A DNA stretch of 35,338 bases, from assembly GCA_001823875.1 (NCBI GenBank), contig MHVX01000006.1:1-35338 (forward strand), written 5' to 3'. The position numbers and the translations under genes are program-made. Source of the stretch: Candidatus Zambryskibacteria bacterium RIFCSPHIGHO2_12_FULL_43_12b. Its GTDB lineage: Bacteria; Patescibacteriota; Minisyncoccia; Phycocordibacterales; Zambryskibacteraceae. The notes below the pieces were generated by a model. It was not told the DNA's origin, did no database searches, and worked only from the letters and a program-made list of their open reading frames with translations. Each line of letters opens with the position of its first letter. Position 1 is the first letter of the stretch. Shown here one piece after another: positions 21,891 through 29,193 of the stretch.

Positions 21891-22053
21891 CAAAAATAAT
21901 GAAGGAAATGCGAAGCATTTTGTGAATATATTTTTGGAGTACTTATTGGGGTTTGAAAGACGGAGCGCCGACTTTAGCGGCGCGAGTCCGGGGAGGAAGT
22001 TCTTATGAGCGAAGCGAATTAGAAACTTGACCCCAAATCCCGATAAGGACCCA
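21873..22053 (+). repeat. tRNA-His 3'-end duplication bracketing a hairpin element
   Basis: CAAATCCCGATAAGGACCCA at 21873-21892 recurs exactly at 22034-22053. The interior, without a credible gene, holds a hairpin at 21906-21920 (AAATGC-GAA-GCATTT), one at 21965-21983 (GCGCCG/CGGCGC) flanked by CGGA/TCCG, two copies of GCGAAGC, and TTGGGGT (21946-21952) facing ACCCCAA (22030-22036). Confidence 0.85.
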
Positions 22054-22096
22054 TGGAATATGGCTCTGTTGAGACATCTCAAAGAGATATTTAGGC

Positions 22097-22125
22097 TTGA
22101 CTTTCATATTAGAATACGCTATACT
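22097..22125 (+). promoter_or_regulatory. Strong sigma-70 promoter of the PPDK-like gene
   Basis: TTGACT (22097-22102), 17-nt spacer, TATACT (22120-22125). It leaves a leader of about 85 nt before the GTG start. The leader has small inverted repeats (GAGC/GCTC) but fits no riboswitch I know. Confidence 0.8.
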
Positions 22126-22215
22126 TGTTACAGTGTTCTTTGAGACTACTAGGAGCCTTGCGCTCTTACAAATATTGGTTAATTGGGTATTTACAACCTT
22201 TCACGGAGGTGAGAA

Positions 22216-24465
22216 GTGGCGCGTCGCAATCGACAGGTCGTCTTCTTCTTCCGAGAAGGCGATCCAACGGCTCTCCAGACTTTTGGAGGGAAGGGTGCGA
22301 ATTTGGTGAAGATGAGAAAAGCTCAGTTCCCAGTTCCGCCCGGCTTCATCGTTTCAACTTCGGTAAGTCGTGCTTTCCAACAAGAGGGCACACTGCCGGA
22401 GCGGCTCGAGTGGCAATTGAATCGGGCTGTAACAGACCTTGAAAAGGAAACGAGACTCAAGTTTGGCGGCAAACAGCCGCTTCTAGTCTCGGTTCGGTCT
22501 GGGGCTCCGGTATCAATGCCGGGCATGATGGACACTGTTCTCAACGTCGGGATGAATCTCGAAGTGTTGGAACATTTCATCGCTTATACCGGTGATGCTG
22601 AGTTTGGACATGACACATACCGCCGATTCCTGATGGGTTTCGGCACAACCGTGCTCGGATTTGGACGCAGTGCTCTCGAGAATCAAATGGAGAAGGCATC
22701 TACTTCGCAAGAAGCTTGGATAGCACTCCGTGAAATTCTCAAAGATGCATTGACGGATGATCCACGCGAGCAACTTCGGCAAGCGATTGTCGCAGTATGC
22801 AAATCGTGGGACTCGCCGAGAGCGCGTGACTATAGGTCGCTTTACGACATCTCCAGTCAAATGGGGACAGCTGTAGTAGTGCAGGCCATGGTCTTCGGCA
22901 ACCGCGGAGATAATTCAGGCAGTGGCGTCGTGTTTTCTCGCGATGTTGCTACTGGTGCTCGAAAGATCTATGGAGAATTTGCGTTCAACGAGCAAGGCGA
23001 AAGTCTTGTCGCTGGTTCACAGACTCCAGAAGATATTTCGGCGCTTGGCGAAAAAGATGAGGAGCTATTCGCGACTCTATCTCATTTCGTCAAAAGTATT
23101 GAGCAGCTCGAACGTGATGCGGTGGATGTGGAGTTTACCGTTGAAAACGGCAAACTTTATATCCTCCAGCACAGAGTTGCAAAGCGGACCGTGCAAGCTG
23201 CGGTGAGGATAGCGGTTGACATGGTCAGAGAAGGGCTTATCACTGAGAAGGATGCGGTTTCCCGTTTTTCGAAAGATGAACTGGAGAAAATCGCGAATCC
23301 ACTGAAGAAGTTCTCTCCACTACACGACCTTCAACAGACCAAGGATCGGATTAACGGCCTTGCCGCTTCTCCTGGCGCTGCTTGTGGAAGAGTTTGTTTC
23401 ACTTCCGAATCAGCGCAAATACTTTCTCGCCAAGGTGAGAGAGTCATCCTTGTCCTGCCTGAAACAAGTCCCGATGATTTCGCCGGAATGCTTGCTTCAA
23501 GCGCAATTGTTACAAGTCGTGGCGGTACAACCTGCCACGCGGCAGTTGTGGCGAGAGCTCTGGGTATACCGGCAGTTGTGGGGACTGGAGTGGTGATAGG
23601 TGATGGCTCGCTTCAAGTTGGGAACAAGATCGTGCGAGAAGGAGATACGCTCTCGGTAGATGGCTCTATGGGCATGGTTGTCGCAGACAAGCTTGACCTG
23701 ATCGAGTCCGAATCTTCGGACGAAGCGGGAATCTTGCTTGGATGGAAGAGGAAACACGAGAAGTTGGTTGACCTTGATTTATTCAACTCCAACTTCTCGG
23801 TAAACACTATCCTCAACGATATGTATGTCCTTGAGACCATTCGTCAGGAGCAATTGAACGATGAGCTGAGGAAGGAGGTTGAAGCGTGCTATGACATGGC
23901 GCTCAATCACTACGCTCAGATCTTCGCTACGTATCTACTCGCCGCCGTTGCCGGTGAACTCCGACATGGTTGGCATCATCTCAGTGCGGTTGACCGCGAA
24001 AGTCTCGGAAAGTGGGGTGTCTTTCATACATCCGACAGAACCCAGGCTCAGGTTACAACCGTAAAGAGATTGCTTGAGTTTGGCGGGAACGATATCCTCG
24101 CTGAATTCTGTGAGATCGCTGAACGCACTTTCGAGAAGTTTCATGCGACAGGGTTCGGAGGAAGACCGTGGGCGGTTATAGCACAGACCGTGAGGATGTA
24201 TCTCGCTGGAGACATCAATCAGACGTTATTTGTTGATAGGGTCTTTGACCTTCGTCACAATAACGGACTGGCTTTTGACAAGCATCCCATGGTAAGCAGT
24301 TTGACGGATCGTACGAAACTTGATCGTCAGCTTGATATCAAGCGTATGGTCCTTGAACCTGCGCAACGCATCAAAGCGCTGCTCGGAATGGGTCGAGTTT
24401 CTCAGGAAGTTCTTGTACTGCTCAATCGTACGTACCCAAACCCAAACGGAGGAAGGAACTCATGA
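22216..24465 (+). CDS. PPDK-like phosphotransferase with a non-canonical C-terminal domain
   Basis: 749 aa. Residues 1 to about 340 are the pyruvate-phosphate-dikinase ATP-grasp domain (LVSVRSGAPVSMPGMMDTVL, QAMVFGNRGDNSGSGVVFSRD, VEFTVENGKLYILQHRVAKRT). Residues about 375-515 are the swivelling phosphohistidine domain with GGTTCHAAVVAR; the phosphorylated His is H441. In true PPDK (about 870-900 aa) a PEP/pyruvate barrel follows; here residues about 520-749 are a different, mostly helical domain with no barrel motifs that I can see. The ATP half is intact, the acceptor is unknown. Starts at GTG behind GGAGGT; more G+C-rich than its neighbours. Confidence 0.88.
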   Translation: MARRNRQVVFFFREGDPTALQTFGGKGANLVKMRKAQFPVPPGFIVSTSVSRAFQQEGTLPERLEWQLNRAVTDLEKETRLKFGGKQPLLVSVRSGAPVSMPGMMDTVLNVGMNLEVLEHFIAYTGDAEFGHDTYRRFLMGFGTTVLGFGRSALENQMEKASTSQEAWIALREILKDALTDDPREQLRQAIVAVCKSWDSPRARDYRSLYDISSQMGTAVVVQAMVFGNRGDNSGSGVVFSRDVATGARKIYGEFAFNEQGESLVAGSQTPEDISALGEKDEELFATLSHFVKSIEQLERDAVDVEFTVENGKLYILQHRVAKRTVQAAVRIAVDMVREGLITEKDAVSRFSKDELEKIANPLKKFSPLHDLQQTKDRINGLAASPGAACGRVCFTSESAQILSRQGERVILVLPETSPDDFAGMLASSAIVTSRGGTTCHAAVVARALGIPAVVGTGVVIGDGSLQVGNKIVREGDTLSVDGSMGMVVADKLDLIESESSDEAGILLGWKRKHEKLVDLDLFNSNFSVNTILNDMYVLETIRQEQLNDELRKEVEACYDMALNHYAQIFATYLLAAVAGELRHGWHHLSAVDRESLGKWGVFHTSDRTQAQVTTVKRLLEFGGNDILAEFCEIAERTFEKFHATGFGGRPWAVIAQTVRMYLAGDINQTLFVDRVFDLRHNNGLAFDKHPMVSSLTDRTKLDRQLDIKRMVLEPAQRIKALLGMGRVSQEVLVLLNRTYPNPNGGRNS

Positions 24466-24893
24466 AGAAGTTCTGGAGGTCCCTCATGAACAGTCTCTTC
24501 GCCTGGCCGGATCAGTACTACATGGCTGGCACAGAGGGAACAGGAATGTACTTCGTTCACCTTGTTTCACGCAGAGGACGCGTCGGGGTGAGGAAGCTCG
24601 CGATTGGATGGAGGATCCGGGTAGAGCCGAGGAATCTCTTCGGCCGCCAGATCTTTGCGAGGCCGCTTTACAAGCACCTCAGCAGGGAAGCTGGTTGGAC
24701 TCAGCCGGGCGAGAGAGGTCAGGTGAGGTTCTCTCGTCTGGTCTGGAATCAGACAGAACTTGAGTCCGGCATTGCCTATGCGGAGAAGGCGCTTATGGAA
24801 GGTTTTCTTCCATTGGCGCAGCGCCGGCCAAGGCCTGTCTTGGCAACCATCAGCACCAGCATGCAGTTGCTCGGAGATGGATCTCTAAACTAA
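24462..24893 (+). CDS. Hypothetical basic protein coupled to the PPDK-like gene
   Basis: 143 aa, start overlapping the PPDK-like stop (ATGA), so translationally coupled. The protein is Arg-rich and aromatic (SLFAWPDQYYMAG, LAIGWRIRVEPRNLFGRQIF), without membrane helix or a motif I know. Coupling and shared composition suggest it works with the kinase, possibly as its substrate or regulator, as the PPDK regulatory protein does elsewhere, but it does not resemble that family. Confidence 0.7.
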   Translation: MKKFWRSLMNSLFAWPDQYYMAGTEGTGMYFVHLVSRRGRVGVRKLAIGWRIRVEPRNLFGRQIFARPLYKHLSREAGWTQPGERGQVRFSRLVWNQTELESGIAYAEKALMEGFLPLAQRRPRPVLATISTSMQLLGDGSLN

Positions 24894-24901
24894 CCAATGT
24901 T

Positions 24902-24930
24902 CCAGGCGGCAGTTGAGGACTGCCGCCTGG
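24902..24930 (+). terminator. 12-bp perfect hairpin after the PPDK-like operon
   Basis: CCAGGCGGCAGT and ACTGCCGCCTGG pair perfectly around TGAGG. No T run follows, so it may be an RNA-stabilising or Rho-linked end rather than a classical intrinsic terminator. Confidence 0.7.
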
Positions 24931-24953
24931 CCGAAGCCCCACAAGTCTGTTTC

Positions 24954-24982
24954 TTGACAGCAGGTGATGGCTGTGCTAGAAA
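24954..24982 (+). promoter_or_regulatory. Promoter of an orphan transcription unit
   Basis: Consensus -35 TTGACA (24954-24959), exact 17-nt spacer, weak -10 TAGAAA (24977-24982). Confidence 0.55.
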
Positions 24983-24987
24983 GTAGG

Positions 24988-25226
24988 ATGGAGAGCGAAT
25001 CTCTCCTAGTAGTAAAAATTATATTAATTTTCTTTGCGAAAATGGGCCGTGGCTCCCAGCTCTTTGGTCTCCGACTGAACAGCAATGCCATTCCTGCGAG
25101 AGCGAGATTGAGTGTGCTGGTAAGCATACTACAATCCCTAGACGATGGTCAGATCGGTTATCTGCTGTCGTGACGGAATCGCGAGGATTGAGAACTCAAC
25201 CCCCCAGTTAAAAACTGGGGGTTTTT
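24988..25226 (+). ncRNA. Orphan transcription unit: candidate structured RNA or 61-aa protein
   Basis: A promoter at 24954-24982 and an intrinsic terminator at 25201-25226 frame about 240 nt with no recognisable gene. Local hairpins: GGAGAG-CGAAT-CTCTCC near the start, AAAATTA-TAT-TAATTTT, and CAGAT-CGGTT-ATCTG near 25150-25165. It does not match tmRNA, SRP RNA, RNase P RNA or 6S RNA marks that I could look for. An ATG at 24988 opens a 61-codon frame to 25173 (MESESLLVVKIILIFFAKMG at its start) with the start codon right at the expected +1, so a small protein is an alternative. Confidence 0.4.
25201..25226 (+). terminator. Intrinsic terminator of the orphan unit
   Basis: CCCCCAGT pairs with ACTGGGGG around TAAAA, followed by five T. 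Confidence 0.9.
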
Positions 25227-25282
25227 ATTTGTAAAAAAGTTTTCATTCTACGATTATGATTTAAAATTTATATGTGTCTATA

Positions 25283-25528
25283 TTACGGAGTTGTATTTTC
25301 TTGAGGAGTAGGGAAAGTAGTAGGGATTTCTGGGAGAACTACATTAATAGTTGGTTTAGTATTGGTTATGGAATCCATTTGCTTGCGGATGTAGGGTAGT
25401 GTAAGCAATACTACTGCCACTAACACAAGAATCACTAAAATTGCGCCAATCACAACTCCCGCGCCACCACTCATTGCACTACTTTGTCTTTCTTTGATTT
25501 CACTTGGATTGTTTATAACTGTTGTCAT
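25283..25528 (-). CDS. Small one-helix membrane protein
   Basis: 81 aa: a polar N-terminus (MTTVINNPSEIKERQSSAMS), a glycine-led hydrophobic helix at about residues 21-46, and a Pro/Thr-rich tail (PEIPTTFPTPQENTTP) probably outside the cell. No family recognised. It stands alone, downstream of the secreted PG-binding protein gene on the same strand but separated by a terminator. Confidence 0.65.
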   Translation of the reverse strand: MTTVINNPSEIKERQSSAMSGGAGVVIGAILVILVLVAVVLLTLPYIRKQMDSITNTKPTINVVLPEIPTTFPTPQENTTP

Positions 25529-25598
25529 TTGATTATTATTAGCTTATATTCTTACTCGTAAAGCCGTGTTGTTCTCATAATGATTACAAAATCGGCGT

Positions 25599-25632
25599 AA
25601 AACAAAAACAGCCGCATGGCTGTTTTTGTTTT
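25599..25632 (-). terminator. Long perfect terminator hairpin, bidirectional
   Basis: AAAACAAAAACAGCC pairs with GGCTGTTTTTGTTTT (15 bp) around GCAT; A and T tracts on both sides make it work in either direction. It ends the secreted-protein gene at 25651. Confidence 0.88.
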
Positions 25633-25650
25633 AACTGTATTACCGGATTA

Positions 25651-26589
25651 TTACGGCAAGGTTAAGAGTGAATTTTGGCTTGATGTCGCGGTATTTCCGC
25701 TTGCATCAGCTGATACTACTATGTAGTAGTAAGTAGATGATGCGGCAAGTCCGGTAAGACCAAGTGTATGATTTTTGACAAAGGAACTGTTACTTACAGT
25801 AGAAGTTGTCGATGCAAATGCAATAGGGCTAGTTGTGCCATACCAGACTTTACCATTTGCATTCTCATTTGTGGTCCACTTGATATTTGCAGTTGTTGAG
25901 GCAACATCATTTGAGCGGATATCAGTTAATACAGGCGCGGTAGTGTCGACTACAGGAGGGGTTGTAGTCCCATTATTATCATCGTCGTCATCATCCCACT
26001 TTTTCTCTATGCCCTTAGGAAGTTCCTGACAGAGAGGAATAATTGGTTTCTCGCCATTCTGTTTCTTGAGCCATCCCGGCGCAATTAGGTGTCCCGGAGG
26101 GACCATAGCGCACAGATGTCTGCCTCTCCAGCCATCCCCATCTTCATCTTCTTCACTATCATCTTCGCGCGAAAGGCGGTTCTTACTAAGTTCTTTGTTG
26201 AGTTTCTCAAGTGTTTTTGGCCCAACAAAACCCAATCCCTCAATGCCGTTTCTCTCCTGGAACTTTCTCACTGCCTTTGCTGTCAGAGCTCCATAGTATC
26301 CAGAGATAATGCCCTCAGGGTAAATACTTGGGTCAGCCGCGAGGATTGCCTGCAGTGCAGAAACATCGTCCCCGCTCATTCCTTGGCGGAGGTTTCTAAT
26401 TAGTTGCAAACTTTCTGTAACTTTCTGCTGCAAAGTCATCAGTTCGGCGAGCTGTGCCTGCAGAGTCTTAATTTGTTCAAGAAGCGCTTGAACAGAAGAG
26501 GTAGTTGTTGTCTGCGCAGATACGCTCGGCACAGAGCTTGCAAAGACAAACAAAACGGCTAAAAATCCAACAGCTATTTTATGTTTCAT
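25651..26589 (-). CDS. Secreted protein with peptidoglycan-binding and FN3-like domains
   Basis: 312 aa. Signal peptide (MKHKIAVGFLAVLFVFASS, cleavage near VSA-QT), a coiled coil (LLEQIKTLQAQLAELMTLQQK shown in part), then a PG_binding_1 domain at about residues 66-132 (LRQGMSGDDVSALQAIL, GYYGALTAKAVRKFQERNG, VGPKTLEKLN), acidic Asp/Glu-rich linkers, and a C-terminal fibronectin-III-like domain (DTTAPVLTDIRS, TTANIKWTTNENANG, TYYYIVVSADASGN). It likely sits at the cell wall or surface. The linkers EEDEDGDG and WDDDDDDNNG could bind calcium. Confidence 0.88.
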   Translation of the reverse strand: MKHKIAVGFLAVLFVFASSVPSVSAQTTTTSSVQALLEQIKTLQAQLAELMTLQQKVTESLQLIRNLRQGMSGDDVSALQAILAADPSIYPEGIISGYYGALTAKAVRKFQERNGIEGLGFVGPKTLEKLNKELSKNRLSREDDSEEDEDGDGWRGRHLCAMVPPGHLIAPGWLKKQNGEKPIIPLCQELPKGIEKKWDDDDDDNNGTTTPPVVDTTAPVLTDIRSNDVASTTANIKWTTNENANGKVWYGTTSPIAFASTTSTVSNSSFVKNHTLGLTGLAASSTYYYIVVSADASGNTATSSQNSLLTLP

Positions 26590-26710
26590 AAGTTTAATAT
26601 TAGTAATATTATCGGCTTACGCCGCAAGTGGAGACGGTGAATGACCAAATCTCTTACCTGTGTATTATAACCCAAATAAAGATTCTTATAGATCAATCCG
26701 GCAAAAAGGT

Positions 26711-26716
26711 TATAAT
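26711..26716 (+). promoter_or_regulatory. -10 box upstream of the 30-aa gene
   Basis: Perfect TATAAT, 8 nt before the ATG at 26725; leaderless spacing. The preceding 120 bp to the divergent secreted-protein gene holds nothing else I can support. Confidence 0.5.
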
Positions 26717-26724
26717 TTAGAGCC

Positions 26725-26817
26725 ATGGAGGGATTTCCTGAAAAGTCTAAAAAAATAACTGATGATGAGCTCGCAAATCATTTGCATTATCAAGAAAGAA
26801 GAGAAGAGAAGAGATGA
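26725..26817 (+). CDS. Small 30-aa protein, coupled to the next gene
   Basis: Open frame of 30 codons beginning MEGFPEKSKKITDDELANHL and ending in a charged EERR-type tail. It starts 8 nt after a perfect TATAAT and its stop overlaps the next start (ATGA), which argues that it is translated. It may be a leader peptide or small protein; no family recognised. Confidence 0.5.
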   Translation: MEGFPEKSKKITDDELANHLHYQERREEKR

Positions 26818-27065
26818 ATGATCTGCGGGCTCTGGCTGATGTGCTTGGTTTGAAAATTATGAGAGAGGAGTATTTAGGAGGCACTCCCACAGTTGTTGTG
26901 AAAAACGAGAAGGACGAAGATGTTCATATCGGTTTTCCAGATCGCAGAAATATGAGCCCTAACGCACCTGTCCAGCTTCGTATGGCACAAGCAACCAGAA
27001 GAATTGCCTCAGTTGATATGAGTTTTATCGGAAGTGGTGGCTGGGATTACAGAATAAATCTGTAG
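26814..27065 (+). CDS. Hypothetical protein, 83 aa
   Basis: Small soluble protein, no helix or motif recognised. The composition (VVVKNEKDEDVHIGFPDRR in the middle, RRIASVDMSFIGSGGWDYRI at the end) suggests a compact alpha/beta fold. Coupled by a 4-nt overlap to the 30-aa gene and 19 nt before the DUF2914 gene. Confidence 0.55.
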   Translation: MNDLRALADVLGLKIMREEYLGGTPTVVVKNEKDEDVHIGFPDRRNMSPNAPVQLRMAQATRRIASVDMSFIGSGGWDYRINL

Positions 27066-27084
27066 TTAGCATTGTAGTCTTTTG

Positions 27085-28185
27085 ATGCAATCAAAGTTTG
27101 GAAAAATAAAAGCATGGTTTGAAAAATATGAAGCGTATATTTCTACAGGGTCACTCCTGTTAGGTTTTGCTATTGATAATCTGACACTCAAACGCATTGA
27201 TCTTCCTTTTGAAAACATTGTCTTATTTACCTATTTGGCGATTTCTGCAATCGGAATAACTCTTATCAATCTCTATGACACGGGCAAACTCCACGAAAAA
27301 CTCATTGAAAAGACCAGATTTTTACTGCCTCATATTGTACAGTTTGCCTTTGGAGGACTCTTCAGCGGATTCTTTGTCTTCTACTCTCGTAGCGCCTCTT
27401 TTTTTACGAGCTGGCCATTCCTAGTCCTCCTCTTGGTGATTATGGTGGGTGGTGAGCGGTTCAAGCATTACTATTTGCGTATTGGATTCCAGGTTGGAGT
27501 TTTATACATTGCGCTCTTCTCCTTCTCCATATTCTATATACCTGTACTGACAGGGAAGATGGGAGTTTGGACCTTTTTACTTAGCGGGCTCTCAAGTCTA
27601 GTCATTATCGCCCTATTCCTTCGTTTCCTTCTTCAGATTGTGCCTGATGTGATAAAGAAAAATAAGAGAATAATTGGTTGCGCGGTTGGAGGAGCATTTT
27701 TTCTAATAAACATATTTTATTTTGCAAACATTTTACCACCCATACCTCTCGCTCTTAAAGACGGAGGAATCTATCACTCTCTAGTAAAAAGAGATGGAGA
27801 GTACTGGGTAAAAGAAGAGAGGGGAAATTGGAATAAGTTTTTCAGTCGCTATGATGTAATTCATCTTAGTCCGGGAGCAAGTCTCTATGCTTACAGCTCA
27901 GTCTTTGCTCCAACGAACCTCAATACAAATATTGTCCATAATTGGCAGTATTTTGATAAACAAAATGACAAGTGGGTAAGCGCGAGTCGCATTATCTTTC
28001 CAATTGTCGGGGGACGAGATGGTGGATACAGAGGCTATTCATGGAAAAGTAGTTTGTTTCCGGCATTATGGAGGGTGGATGTAGAGACTCTAAGTGGACA
28101 GATTATTGGCAGAATTAAATTTAGGATAGAGATCTCTGGAGCGACTCTTCAAGAGAGTCAATTCAGGTGGGTGGAAGGAAAGTAG
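27085..28185 (+). CDS. DUF2914 membrane protein
   Basis: 366 aa. About seven membrane helices fill residues 20-230. The C-terminal DUF2914 domain is clear: NIVHNWQYFDKQNDKWV, SRIIFPIVGGRDGGYRGYS, ALWRVDVETLSGQIIGRIKF. DUF2914 is found on membrane proteins of several phyla with unknown role; the domain should face outside. I chose ATG 27085 over the TTG one codon earlier. Confidence 0.88.
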   Translation: MQSKFGKIKAWFEKYEAYISTGSLLLGFAIDNLTLKRIDLPFENIVLFTYLAISAIGITLINLYDTGKLHEKLIEKTRFLLPHIVQFAFGGLFSGFFVFYSRSASFFTSWPFLVLLLVIMVGGERFKHYYLRIGFQVGVLYIALFSFSIFYIPVLTGKMGVWTFLLSGLSSLVIIALFLRFLLQIVPDVIKKNKRIIGCAVGGAFFLINIFYFANILPPIPLALKDGGIYHSLVKRDGEYWVKEERGNWNKFFSRYDVIHLSPGASLYAYSSVFAPTNLNTNIVHNWQYFDKQNDKWVSASRIIFPIVGGRDGGYRGYSWKSSLFPALWRVDVETLSGQIIGRIKFRIEISGATLQESQFRWVEGK

Positions 28186-28248
28186 TATTGAAATATAATA
28201 AAGCTGGAGTAGACTGGATTCAGAAGTGTCTTCAACTGTGGAGGCAAA

Positions 28249-28509
28249 GTGAGACCTGGAGAGTTTTTTGTCTTCGTCTGGGCCTTCTTGTGGCCGATTG
28301 ATAGGGATGATAGGTTCACAGCGCCAGGGTGTCTCTCAGAGAAGAAGTTAAAAGTCGTTGAAAAGCAAATGCTCAATGCGCCGTTTGAGTATTTAGCACA
28401 TCTGCGAGATTGCGATGAGTGCTACGATATACTCTTTCGTAAGCTTACACCCTCAAAGAGGGTAATCCTTCGGAGACTTCAGATACGCTTGAAAAGTAGG
28501 ATTGGGTAG
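28249..28509 (+). CDS. Small protein with an HxxxCxxC zinc-binding motif
   Basis: 86 aa, GTG start 4 nt after GGAGG. The middle contains FEYLAHLRDCDECYDIL, with the H-x3-C-x2-C pattern of zinc-binding anti-sigma (ZAS/zf-HC2) domains, followed by a basic tail (KRVILRRLQIRLKSR). No membrane anchor of the usual anti-sigma type follows; a hydrophobic patch is at the N-terminus (FFVFVWAFLWP). Higher G+C and its own terminator; function inferred only from the motif. Confidence 0.6.
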   Translation: MRPGEFFVFVWAFLWPIDRDDRFTAPGCLSEKKLKVVEKQMLNAPFEYLAHLRDCDECYDILFRKLTPSKRVILRRLQIRLKSRIG

Positions 28510-28513
28510 AAAT

Positions 28514-28545
28514 AAGCGCCGAACGAGTTTCGTTCGGCGCTTTGT
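28514..28545 (+). terminator. Intrinsic terminator after the zinc-motif gene
   Basis: AAGCGCCGAACGA pairs with TCGTTCGGCGCTT around GTT: a 13-bp perfect stem. The T tract is short. Confidence 0.82.
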
Positions 28546-28594
28546 CCTATATATCATAATTGATATAATGCTCGCATATAAATAATAGTTAAAC

Positions 28595-29176
28595 ATGAAC
28601 AAGAAGCAGATCATCATAGGAGTTGTTATATTATTGGTAGCAGTTGCCGGAATTGTATGGTACTTGAGGATTTCAAGTACGATGAGCGATGTGAGGGTAG
28701 AAAGTACCGTTCCCACCAACTCATTGGCGGGTTCAGGTGAACCAATTGATGTTAAAAACGCAAACTACTTAATCGAGTCTCGCGAAATTCTTCTTGAAGA
28801 TGGTGTAGCCTCAGCTCCCGCCGCTCCAGGATCTGCGTCAATCATTCGCACATCTGTGCTTGAGGGGCCAGCATTTGCTGATATTGACGGAGATAATGAG
28901 AAAGATGCAGTTGTTATTTTGCGAGACGAGCCGGGCGGCACAGGAATCTTCTATTTTGTTTCTACGCTACTTACAAACAATGGCGCGCAAAGAAGCTCAA
29001 ACTCGCTTCTACTCGGGGATAGAATCCGAATTAAAGAGATAGCTATTGAATCAGGATTAATATCAATAAAGATACTGGATCGAGCCTCCGGCGATGCCAT
29101 GGCGGTAGCTCCAAGCGTGGAGAAAACTCTCACATTCAGATTGAATTCCAAAGTGCTGGAAATTGTAACTCAATAA
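28595..29176 (+). CDS. Membrane-anchored protein with a DxDGD repeat
   Basis: 193 aa. One N-terminal helix (residues 5-24, IIIGVVILLVAVAGIVWYL) anchors an outer domain. FADIDGDNEKDAVVIL resembles an FG-GAP/VCBS calcium-binding loop. Otherwise unknown. A TATAAT about 27 nt upstream may be its promoter. The next gene is similar in layout. Confidence 0.68.
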   Translation: MNKKQIIIGVVILLVAVAGIVWYLRISSTMSDVRVESTVPTNSLAGSGEPIDVKNANYLIESREILLEDGVASAPAAPGSASIIRTSVLEGPAFADIDGDNEKDAVVILRDEPGGTGIFYFVSTLLTNNGAQRSSNSLLLGDRIRIKEIAIESGLISIKILDRASGDAMAVAPSVEKTLTFRLNSKVLEIVTQ

Positions 29177-29193
29177 TATAATTAGGATTAAAT

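Noticed and set aside
21837-22082. 81-aa minus-strand frame over tRNA-His and its duplicated end
   Set aside because: Opposite strand of a tRNA and a hairpin element; no Shine-Dalgarno or leaderless promoter.
22132-22215. Riboswitch in the PPDK-like leader
   Set aside because: Only short stems are visible and no known aptamer core is recognised.
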